Shown here: piece after piece, positions 7,170 through 13,567 of the stretch
How the letters are laid out: every line of letters begins with the position of its first letter
How positions within the stretch are numbered: position 1 is the stretch's first letter
Origin: JAYPUG01 sp038117265
GTDB lineage: Bacteria > Pseudomonadota > Alphaproteobacteria > UBA6615
DNA length: 13,895 nucleotides
Assembly (NCBI GenBank): GCA_038117265.1
Contig: JAYOFO010000064.1
Span: 1-13,895 of the forward strand
Direction of reading: 5' to 3'
Program-made: the position numbers and the translations under genes
Notes under the pieces: model-generated
What the model was told of the DNA's origin: nothing
The model's input: only the letters and a program-made list of their open reading frames with translations
Databases searched by the model: none

Positions 7170-7604
7170 GAACGCGGCCCGGACCTCGTCGGGGATCGGG
7201 CAGGCCTCGATCACACCGGGTTTTGCCGGGTCGACGCGCACACACACCCGGGTCTCCTGCGCATCCGCGATTGTCGCGCCGCTCGCCGAATGGAAAATCC
7301 GGTGGCTGACGGTCAGCGATTTCCCGCCCCAGCGGCTGACGACGCTCTCGATCGCGATCTCGTCATCCCAACTCGCCGGCAGCCGAAACTGCGCCTCGAC
7401 ATTGACGATCGGCAGGGTGACCCCCAGCCGCGCCTCGAGCTCGCGCATCGCCAGCCCCGCCCGCGCGAACAGCGCATGGCTCGCCTCGTCGATCCAGGCG
7501 AAGTAGTTGGGGTAATAGACGATCTGGGCGGGGTCGCAGTCGCCGAACGCGACGCGCCGGTGCCAGACCTCGACGCTGCCTTCCAAGGTGCCCGTATCAG
7601 CCAT
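7167..7604 (-). CDS. Acyl-CoA thioesterase, 4-hydroxybenzoyl-CoA thioesterase family
   Basis: A single hotdog-fold thioesterase of 145 residues, the usual 4HBT length. It should hydrolyse a CoA thioester to free acid and CoA in the cytoplasm. The N-terminal motif FGDCDPAQIVYYPNYF (20-35) closely matches the Pseudomonas-type 4-hydroxybenzoyl-CoA thioesterase. There the second Asp of GDCDP is catalytic; here it is D24. WIDEASHALFARAGL forms the following hot-dog helix, and WGGKSLTVSHRIF is a conserved central strand. It is the last gene of a three-gene minus-strand operon. Its ATG lies inside the end of the FAD monooxygenase gene (8-bp overlap), so translation is probably coupled. The pairing with a CoA-ester-type hydroxylase suggests an aromatic or related acyl-CoA substrate, by analogy with gentisyl-CoA release. 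The exact substrate is unknown; YbgC-like housekeeping function is an alternative but fits the motif and context less well. Confidence 0.88.
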   Translation of the reverse strand: MADTGTLEGSVEVWHRRVAFGDCDPAQIVYYPNYFAWIDEASHALFARAGLAMRELEARLGVTLPIVNVEAQFRLPASWDDEIAIESVVSRWGGKSLTVSHRIFHSASGATIADAQETRVCVRVDPAKPGVIEACPIPDEVRAAF

Positions 7605-8742
7605 GGCTGCCCGATGCCGCGTTGCGTCCTTCGTAGCGCTGCATGAACCCCGGCGCCAGCTTGCGCAGGCGTTCGGCGTCGATCCGCCCCGAGCGCGTGA
7701 TGTAGCTGTAGGCGAAGTCGAGCGGCGCCAGCTTCATGTGGTCCTCGAAATCCTCGTACCAGCGCGCGCTGGTGGTTGCGGCGCCGACCAGCTTCTCGAC
7801 GATGGGCCGGCGCTCGGCCTCGTAGCGCGCAAGCCCGGCGCGCACGTCGCCCGGTTCGGCCTCCACCGCGGCGACCAGCGCGATCACGTCCTCCATGGCC
7901 AGCCGGGTGCCCGACCCGATCGAGTAGTGCGCCGTGTGCAGCGCATCGCCGACCAGCGCCATGTTCAGGTGCGTCCAGCGGTCGTTCCTCAGCACCGGGA
8001 AGTTGCGCCAGCTGGACTTGTTGGTGATCAGAGGCTTGCCGTCCAGGGTCTCGGCGAAGAGCCGCGAGCAAAGCGCGGCGGATTCGTCCTCGCCCATGGT
8101 CGCGAAGCCCGCCTCGAGCCAGGTCTCGCGCCCGCACTCGACGAGGAACGTGCTCATCGTCGGGCTGTAGCGGTAATGGTGGGCGTTGAACGGGCCGTAC
8201 TCGGTCTCGATGAAGGTCTGGGACAGCGTGTCGAAGGGCTTCTCGACCCCGTACCAGGCGAACTTGTTCTCGAGATAGGACAGCGACATCGCGAAATCGC
8301 CCTCGAAGCCGCGGCGGACGACGGAGTTGAGGCCGTCGGCGGCGAGAATCAGGTCCGCCTCGCCCAGATCGGCGACCGAGGGGATCACCCGGTCGAACGT
8401 GAGCTCGGCGCCCACGTCCAGCGCGCGCTCCTGCAGGAGCTGCAGCAATTGCAGCCGGCCGATGGCCGAAAAGCCCATGCCGTCGATGGTGACCTGCTCG
8501 CCGCGATGGAACAGGTTCATGTCCTGCCAGGTTTCCATGCGCGGCGTGATCAGATCGTGGGTCTCGGGATCGTCGCCGCGCAGGAACTCCAGCGCGCGAT
8601 CCGAGAACACGACCCCGAAGCCCCAGGTGGCGTCGGCCGGATTCTGCTCGTACACCCGCACCGTGTCGTCCGGATGCCGCTTCTTCCAGAGAATCGAGAA
8701 GTACAGGCCGGCGGGTCCGCCGCCGGCGACCGCGATACGCAT
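7597..8742 (-). CDS. FAD-dependent monooxygenase, salicylyl-CoA 5-hydroxylase-like
   Basis: A class A flavoprotein hydroxylase of 381 residues. The N-terminal Rossmann motif is GGGPAG (7-12, within MRIAVAGGGPAGLYF). The DG-type motif AADGLNSVVR has D136. The GD-type motif is ALVGDALHTAHYSIGSGTRL, with G265-D266 contacting the FAD ribityl chain. GFGVVFSDRALEFL near 41-54 and the late RSGRIDAERLRKLAPGF closely recall the N-terminal domain of salicylyl-CoA 5-hydroxylase and anthraniloyl-CoA monooxygenase, which hydroxylate aromatic CoA esters. Here the protein stops where those proteins continue into an Old-Yellow-Enzyme-like domain. The ATG at 8742 is used. A GTG at 8748 sits 5 bases from a GGGAG ribosome site (8754-8758) and may be the true start, adding two residues. 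It lies 26 bp after the BKACE gene and overlaps the thioesterase. The substrate is inferred only as an acyl-CoA. Confidence 0.85.
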   Translation of the reverse strand: MRIAVAGGGPAGLYFSILWKKRHPDDTVRVYEQNPADATWGFGVVFSDRALEFLRGDDPETHDLITPRMETWQDMNLFHRGEQVTIDGMGFSAIGRLQLLQLLQERALDVGAELTFDRVIPSVADLGEADLILAADGLNSVVRRGFEGDFAMSLSYLENKFAWYGVEKPFDTLSQTFIETEYGPFNAHHYRYSPTMSTFLVECGRETWLEAGFATMGEDESAALCSRLFAETLDGKPLITNKSSWRNFPVLRNDRWTHLNMALVGDALHTAHYSIGSGTRLAMEDVIALVAAVEAEPGDVRAGLARYEAERRPIVEKLVGAATTSARWYEDFEDHMKLAPLDFAYSYITRSGRIDAERLRKLAPGFMQRYEGRNAASGSHG

Positions 8743-8768
8743 GGTCACGATTGCTCCCGCGTTCGGGT

Positions 8769-9662
8769 TCAGGCCGCCAGCGGCTTCAGGCCCATGATCT
8801 CGCGGGCCTCGGCCGGCGTCGCCGGCTCCATGCCCAGTTCGCGGATGATCCGCACGATCCGCTCGACGAGCTGGACGTTGGTCGCCAGCACGCCGCGCTC
8901 GTAATACAGATTGTCCTCGAGCCCGACCCGCACGTGCCCGCCGAGCAGCAGCGATTGCAGCGCGGCGTTGAGCTGGGCCGGACCGATGGCGCTGACGTTG
9001 AAGTTCGCGCCCTCGGGCATCAGGTCGACCATGTCCTGCAGGATCTTTGGCGAATAGGGCATCGCGCCCTGGAAGCCGCGATCGGCGCCCAGCACGAAGT
9101 TGATGAAGTAGGGCGGCTCGTCGAGCCCGTCCTTGAGCAGCCGCATCACGTCCTGCAGCAGGTGGGTGGGGCTGAAAACCTCCCATTCGGGCTTGATGCC
9201 CTTGGTCTGCATCTTGGTCGCCAGCTCGCGGCAGCGCTCGGGCGAGGTGTTCATGAAGATCTCGCGACCCTCGAAGTTAGCGACGATGGTCGTCGGGTCG
9301 AGGGTGCACATCTCGGCACCGGCCTCGATCCCCTTCAGGCGCTCCTCCCAGGAGATTTCGAGGAACCCGTCCGAACCCTCCTTCAGCATGTCGCCGTTGA
9401 TGCCGCCGCCGGTCGAGTTGTTGAGGATGATGTCGCACTTGTCGCGGATGCGCGCGTTGATGTCGCCATAGATGGCCGGGTTGCAGGTGGCCTGGTCGTC
9501 GGGCCGGCGCGCATGCACGGCGACCACCGAGGCGCCGGCGTTGTAGCACTGGTAGACGTCGTCGGCGATTTCCTGCGGCTGGGTCGGGATGTGCGGGCTC
9601 TGCTTCTTGCTCGCCATTCCCCCCGTCGGCGCGATGGTCACGATCACCTTGCGTTCGGCCAT
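8769..9662 (-). CDS. BKACE/DUF849 protein (beta-keto acid cleavage family), His-variant
   Basis: A 297-residue TIM-barrel protein of the DUF849 family, whose best-known member is 3-keto-5-aminohexanoate cleavage enzyme (Kce). The family condenses a beta-keto acid with acetyl-CoA to give acetoacetate and a new CoA ester. Clear family blocks are KVIVTIAPTGG at the N-terminus, CDIILNNSTGGG (76-87), and VRVGLEDNLYYERG, holding R245, E249 and D250 with the same spacing as Kce R226, E230 and D231. The zinc site usually reads HxHxR; here it reads AVHAR, so the first ligand is A48 and only H50 remains. The ATG at 9662 has a strong ribosome site, AGGGGAGAG (9667-9675). An upstream TTG extension to 9737 is rejected. 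It is the first gene of the minus-strand operon. Family membership is firm; activity with the altered metal site is uncertain. Confidence 0.88.
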   Translation of the reverse strand: MAERKVIVTIAPTGGMASKKQSPHIPTQPQEIADDVYQCYNAGASVVAVHARRPDDQATCNPAIYGDINARIRDKCDIILNNSTGGGINGDMLKEGSDGFLEISWEERLKGIEAGAEMCTLDPTTIVANFEGREIFMNTSPERCRELATKMQTKGIKPEWEVFSPTHLLQDVMRLLKDGLDEPPYFINFVLGADRGFQGAMPYSPKILQDMVDLMPEGANFNVSAIGPAQLNAALQSLLLGGHVRVGLEDNLYYERGVLATNVQLVERIVRIIRELGMEPATPAEAREIMGLKPLAA

Positions 9663-9825
9663 ATTACTCTCCCCTGTTTTTGTGCGGATCGACGCGATTT
9701 CCCGTCCCGGACACGCGTTCGTCCTGAACCCCAACAATACTTCGTTTCGACAATAGCGAAAGAGACGACAGCATTGTCACGACCAAGCACGATCCGGAAG
9801 CAACGGATCGGCCAAGGGAGGAAAC
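9663..9825. promoter_or_regulatory. Divergent promoter region of the catabolic module
   Basis: This 163-bp region lies between two divergent genes, so it should contain promoters for both. ACAATA appears twice, at 9734-9739 and 9750-9755, 16 bp apart. Read on the minus strand these are TATTGT, possible -10-like boxes. GACAAT (9749-9754) is mirrored by ATTGTC (9773-9778). The heptamer CGGATCG occurs at 9685-9691 and 9804-9810, and inverted at 9790-9796. No convincing -35/-10 pair stands out. No adjacent regulator gene is present in the window. Confidence 0.5.
9790..9810. promoter_or_regulatory. 7-bp palindromic hairpin/operator before the LLM gene
   Basis: CGATCCG (9790-9796) and CGGATCG (9804-9810) form a perfect 7-bp inverted repeat with a 7-base centre (gaagcaa). 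It ends 5 bases before the Shine-Dalgarno sequence GGGAGGA (9816-9822) of the downstream gene. As DNA it has operator-like symmetry; as RNA it would be a hairpin close to the ribosome site. A third copy of the heptamer lies at 9685-9691 near the opposite gene. The function is inferred. Confidence 0.4.
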
Positions 9826-11070
9826 ATGGCGAATCCGAAAGTTATCGTGAACCTTTACCCCGTCCTGCCGGCGGGCGGCGAGGAAGACCGTGCCGCGCAG
9901 CGGCCGATCGGGCGCAACGCCGCGCTTTACCACAAGATGCTCCACGACATGACGGACATCGTCAAGGCGGCGGACGAGCTGGGCGTGTGGGGCGTCAGCA
10001 CGATCGAGCATCACCTGCACTCCGAGGGCTACGAGCTCGCGCCCTCGCCCGGCATCATCAACGCCCACTGGGCCAACCAGGTGAAGAACGCGAGGGTCGG
10101 CACCCTGGGCTATGTCGTCGGCACCCGCGATCCGATCCGGGTGGCCGAGGAGATGGCCGTCATCGACCATGTCTCGAAGGGCAAGTTCTTTGCCGGCTTC
10201 GCGCGCGGCTACCAGAAGCGCTGGACCAGCATCCTGGGCCAGTACAACGACGTGCAGGCCACCATGTCGGATGGCAGCGAGGCGGACCGGATGAACCGCG
10301 AGATCTTCGAGGAGCGGGTCGACCAGATCCTCGCCTGCTGGACCCAGGAGACGGTCGAGTTCGACGGCAAGTACTACAAGGCCCCCTACCCCTACGACAC
10401 CGGGGTCGAGGAGTTTCCGGCGCGCGAGGTCGCCAAGAAAATGGGCGCGGCGGGCAAGATCGACGCCAACGACGCGGTGCGCCGCGTCTCGGTGGTCCCC
10501 GCCCCCTACCAGCAGCCGCACCCGCCGACCTTCACCGCGGTCAGCGCGAGCATGGAATCCATCGAGTTCTGCTCGGAACGCGGCATCGTGCCGGTCTATT
10601 TCTCGAACATAGACGGCGTCATCGCTATGTCGCAGCACTATGTAGAGCACGGCAAGAAGCAGGGCCGGCCCTGGCAGCATGGCGAGCGCCAGTGCATCGT
10701 GCGCTGGCCGCACTTCGCCAACAGCGAGGCCGAGGCGCGGCGCAAGCTCGCCGAGCAGGACGAGGAGTTCTACAAGAACATCTATGGCTCGTTCTTCCCG
10801 TTCCTGGTGGCCGGCGCCAACAACATGGTCGACCGGATTGTCGAGACGGGCCTGTTCCCGACCGGCACGGTCGACGAACAGATCGCCTACTGGCAGGACA
10901 CGCTCGACAAGGTGCCGTGCGAGTATCTGTGCCTGATCTGGCACTACGCGCAGGCGCCCAAGCAGTCGGTCATCGACGAAATCGAGACGTTCATGACCAA
11001 GGTGCTGCCGCACCTGAACATCCCGGAATTCGCGGAGTTCGAGGCGACGACCGCGAAGGCCGCCGAGTAG
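9826..11070 (+). CDS. Luciferase-like (LLM) flavin-dependent monooxygenase
   Basis: A 414-residue protein of the bacterial luciferase-like monooxygenase superfamily. These are TIM-barrel enzymes that use reduced FMN or F420, usually supplied by a separate reductase, to oxidise small organic substrates. Supporting motifs are STIEHHLHSEGYE (E61, H62 and H63, the EHH motif near the flavin site), VGTLGYVVGTRDPIRVAEEM, and VIDHVSKGKFFAGFARGYQ (113-130), the typical flavin-binding block. It is longer than many members (about 330-380), with extra sequence between roughly 140 and 235. The start is well supported: GGGAGGA lies 3 bases before the ATG. It is divergent from the BKACE operon and shares its control region, so a role in the same pathway is plausible. 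No flavin reductase is present in the window. The substrate is unknown. Confidence 0.88.
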   Translation: MANPKVIVNLYPVLPAGGEEDRAAQRPIGRNAALYHKMLHDMTDIVKAADELGVWGVSTIEHHLHSEGYELAPSPGIINAHWANQVKNARVGTLGYVVGTRDPIRVAEEMAVIDHVSKGKFFAGFARGYQKRWTSILGQYNDVQATMSDGSEADRMNREIFEERVDQILACWTQETVEFDGKYYKAPYPYDTGVEEFPAREVAKKMGAAGKIDANDAVRRVSVVPAPYQQPHPPTFTAVSASMESIEFCSERGIVPVYFSNIDGVIAMSQHYVEHGKKQGRPWQHGERQCIVRWPHFANSEAEARRKLAEQDEEFYKNIYGSFFPFLVAGANNMVDRIVETGLFPTGTVDEQIAYWQDTLDKVPCEYLCLIWHYAQAPKQSVIDEIETFMTKVLPHLNIPEFAEFEATTAKAAE

Positions 11071-11091
11071 GGCGCGGCCCGCCCGTGCGCC
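11071..11091. terminator. Small hairpin in the convergent gap
   Basis: The 22-bp gap between the convergent LLM and aminopeptidase genes is almost filled by GGCGC (11071-11075) and GCGCC (11087-11091). A further G-U pair is possible on the plus-strand RNA. There is no T tract. It is a possible weak terminator; a stem this short is common by chance at this GC content. Confidence 0.25.
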
Positions 11092-11092
11092 G

Positions 11093-12877
11093 CTAGTCCA
11101 GCGGCGCGGTCGCGGCGGCCAACCAGTCGGCGGTATCGCCGTCGAGCAGCGGGCCGACATCGGCCGCCACGCGGGCATGATAGGCGTCGAGCCACTCGCG
11201 CTCCTCGCGCGTCAGCAGCACGGTGTCGATCAGCGCGCGGTCGATGGGCGCCAGGGTCAGGGTCTCGAAGCCGTGCATCGCGCGCTCGCCGCCGACAATC
11301 TCCTCAGCGGGCGTGATGGCGACAAGGTTCTCGATGCGAATGCCGTATTCCCCGGTCTTGTAGTAGCCGGGCTCGTTCGACACGATCATGCCCGCCTGCA
11401 GCGCCACCGCACTCCCGGCCTTGGAGATGCGCTGCGGGCCCTCGTGCACGCCGAGATAGCTGCCCACCCCGTGGCCGGTGCCGTGGTCGTAGTCGATCCC
11501 GGCCTGCCACAGGGCGGCGCGCGCGAAGGCGTCGATCTGGGCGCCCGTCGTGCCCGGCGGGAAACGCAGGGTGGCGAGCGCGATGTGGCCCTTGAGCACA
11601 CGGGTGAAGCGGTCGCGCATCTCCGCGCTCGGCGCGCCGATGGCGACGGTTCGCGTCACGTCGGTTGTGCCGTCGAGGTACTGCGCGCCGGAGTCCAACA
11701 GGTAGAGCTCGCCATCGCCCAGCGCCCGGTTCGTCTCCGGCGTGACCCGGTAGTGGACGATGGCGCCGTTTGGGCCGGCGCCGGAAATGGTGGCGAAGCT
11801 GGTGTCGCGGAAATGTTCGCCGGTTCGCCGGAATTCCGCGAGCGCGGCGGCGACCCTCATCTCGTCGAGCCCGCCGCCGGGCGCCGAACAGTCCAGCCAG
11901 CACAGGAAGCGCGCCAGCGCGACGCCGTCGCGCAGATGCGCCATCCGCGTGCCGGCCAGCTCCACCTCGTTCTTGATCGCCTTGGGCAGGGTCACGGGAT
12001 CCGCGCCCCGTACGGTCTCCGCCCCGGCATCCGCGAGCCGCTCGAACACCCATGCCGCCGCCGTATCGGGGCAGACCCGGACCTTGCGCCCCTTCAGCGC
12101 CGCCAGCGCGCCGGCGAAGGCATCGGGCGCATGCACGCGCACGCCGTTGCCCAGATGGGCGGACAGCGCGTCCGACGTCTTTCCCGGGTCGACGAACCAG
12201 TCGAGGGTGGCGTCGGCGTTCAGGATCGCGAAGCTCAGCGGCAGGGGCGTGTGGTCGACATCGCCGCCGCGCACGTTGAGCAGCCAGGCGATCGAGTCGG
12301 GCTGGGTCAGCACGGCCGCATCGACCCCGGCGTCGCGCAGCGCATCGGCGATCCCGGTGCGCTTGTCGGCGCTCGCCTTGCCCGCGAAACGCGCCTCGTG
12401 GGGCACAACGGGCGCCGTCGGCGGCAGCGGGCGGTCGGTCCAGACCGCGTCGAGCGGGTTGGCCTCGACGGCCACCAGCGTCGCACCCGCCTTCTCCACG
12501 GCCTGCGCCAGGCGCGCCACCTGCGCGCGGGTGTGCAGCCACGGGTCGTAGCCCAGCCGGTCGCCCTCGGACAGGTGCCCGGCCAGCCAGTCGGCGACGG
12601 GTTCCTCGATCAGGTGCCAGAACTCGTAGAGGTCGCCGTCCGCCTGGTCGCGCACCTGCAGCGTGTAGCGCCCGTCGACGAAGATCGCCGCCGCTGCGCG
12701 AAGCACCACGGCGGTGCCCGCCGATCCGGTGAAGCCGGTCAGCCAGGCCAGCCGCTCGGCGCATGGGGGCAGAAACTCGTTCTGGTGCTCGTCAGCATGC
12801 GGCACGACGAAACCGTCGAGTCCCGCCTCCTCGAGGCGCGCGCGCAGGGCAGACAATCTCCGGGCGGAATCGCTCAT
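11093..12877 (-). CDS. Xaa-Pro aminopeptidase, M24B family
   Basis: A 594-residue metallopeptidase that should remove N-terminal residues preceding proline from peptides in the cytoplasm. It has the long three-domain layout of aminopeptidase P1-type enzymes (about 600 residues). Two creatinase-like N-terminal domains are marked by DGFVVPHADEHQNEF and GFTGSAGTAVV, then by DSIAWLLNVRGGDVDHTPL. The pita-bread catalytic domain follows. All five M24 metal ligands are present: D395 and D406 (LLDSGAQYLDGTTDVTRT), H469 (HGTGHGVGSYLGVHEGP), E502 (SNEPGYY) and E516 (GIRIENLV). H376 in VHYRVTP and H478 fit the substrate-binding histidines. The ATG at 12877 begins MSDSARRLSALRARL, the usual N-terminal helix; upstream extension to 12994 overlaps the cupin gene start and is rejected. 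It is a monocistronic minus-strand gene, divergent from the cupin gene. No functional link to its neighbours is evident. Confidence 0.95.
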   Translation of the reverse strand: MSDSARRLSALRARLEEAGLDGFVVPHADEHQNEFLPPCAERLAWLTGFTGSAGTAVVLRAAAAIFVDGRYTLQVRDQADGDLYEFWHLIEEPVADWLAGHLSEGDRLGYDPWLHTRAQVARLAQAVEKAGATLVAVEANPLDAVWTDRPLPPTAPVVPHEARFAGKASADKRTGIADALRDAGVDAAVLTQPDSIAWLLNVRGGDVDHTPLPLSFAILNADATLDWFVDPGKTSDALSAHLGNGVRVHAPDAFAGALAALKGRKVRVCPDTAAAWVFERLADAGAETVRGADPVTLPKAIKNEVELAGTRMAHLRDGVALARFLCWLDCSAPGGGLDEMRVAAALAEFRRTGEHFRDTSFATISGAGPNGAIVHYRVTPETNRALGDGELYLLDSGAQYLDGTTDVTRTVAIGAPSAEMRDRFTRVLKGHIALATLRFPPGTTGAQIDAFARAALWQAGIDYDHGTGHGVGSYLGVHEGPQRISKAGSAVALQAGMIVSNEPGYYKTGEYGIRIENLVAITPAEEIVGGERAMHGFETLTLAPIDRALIDTVLLTREEREWLDAYHARVAADVGPLLDGDTADWLAAATAPLD

Positions 12878-12987
12878 GGCCGGCGAGGCTACGCGACGGC
12901 CCGGGCCAAGACAATCGCGCAGCGGCGCGCTAGTCTCGGCCCAGGCAATTTGCGACTCGCACAAGATCAATCCGGAGGACATCAAGG
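12878..12987. promoter_or_regulatory. Divergent intergenic region, aminopeptidase/cupin
   Basis: This 110-bp gap between divergent genes must supply both upstream regions. It contains a 10-bp palindrome, GGCCCGGGCC (12898-12907), and a good ribosome site GGAGG (12974-12978), 9 bases before the cupin ATG. No convincing -35/-10 pair was seen on either strand. That promoters lie here is inferred from gene orientation. Confidence 0.3.
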
Positions 12988-13548
12988 ATGGCACGCATCG
13001 ATCCCCCGCCCGGGCCCAGCATCAAGCCGGCTGACATGGAGGCGAATGTCGCGCGCTTCAGCAACCTCAAGGGCGGCGACCTCTGCTTCATGGACCAGCG
13101 GATTCCCGGCCACGAGCGCGAGATGGTCAACCTGCTCGGCCTCGGCGTGAGCGAGAACGAGGCCGACCCGGACCTGGCGCCGAAGCTGGGGGACGCGCAC
13201 GGCTTCGCCTGCGGTTTCGCCAAGTGCGAACCCGGCTGCGGCGCCGCGCTGCACTGGCACGAGACCGAGGAGGTATTCATGCCGCTGGACGGAAAATGGT
13301 CGATCTACTGGCGCGACGGCGAGGACGAGCACGAGGTGATCCTCGAGGCCGGCGACACCGTCTCGGTGCCCGTCGGCATCTACCGCGGCTTCAAGAACGT
13401 GTCCGACAAGCCCGCGACCCTGCATTTCATCGTCGGCGGGCCCGACACGGGCAAGGTGCACTGGCACCCCTCGGTGATCGAGGCGGCGCGCAAGACTGGG
13501 CTCGACGTGGACGACAACGGCCTGCTGATCGAGCTCGGCTCCGACTGA
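12988..13548 (+). CDS. Cupin-domain protein with altered second metal motif
   Basis: A small single-cupin protein of 186 residues; biochemical role unknown. Motif 1 is present as HWHETEEVF, giving H89, H91 and E95. Motif 2 follows the G-x5-P-x-G-x2-H-x3-N pattern as GDTVSVPVGIYRGFKN (122-137), but the metal-binding His is Arg (R133). A second HWH lies downstream at 158-160. The region before the barrel (about 20-70, with an EREMVNLLGLGVSENEADPD stretch) is not recognised. The ATG has a clear ribosome site GGAGG (12974-12978). A GMC-family flavoprotein gene begins 19 bp after the stop on the same strand, so the two are probably an operon. Many such cupins are sugar or small-molecule isomerases or dioxygenases, or bind ligands without catalysis. 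At this size it is not a gentisate dioxygenase (about 350 residues). Confidence 0.82.
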   Translation: MARIDPPPGPSIKPADMEANVARFSNLKGGDLCFMDQRIPGHEREMVNLLGLGVSENEADPDLAPKLGDAHGFACGFAKCEPGCGAALHWHETEEVFMPLDGKWSIYWRDGEDEHEVILEAGDTVSVPVGIYRGFKNVSDKPATLHFIVGGPDTGKVHWHPSVIEAARKTGLDVDDNGLLIELGSD

Positions 13549-13567
13549 CCCGGGCACGGAACCGTCC

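Noticed and set aside
9663..9737. N-terminal extension of the BKACE protein to a TTG
   Set aside because: The ATG at 9662 has a strong ribosome site and begins exactly at the family N-terminus.
8751..11096. 781-codon plus-strand open frame crossing the BKACE and LLM genes
   Set aside because: It spans two real genes on different strands and frames; its composition is shadow-like and no domain is recognisable.
11177..13150. 657-codon plus-strand open frame opposite the aminopeptidase gene
   Set aside because: The minus strand carries an intact M24B enzyme with all five metal ligands; the plus frame is Arg/Gly/His-rich shadow and runs through the cupin start.
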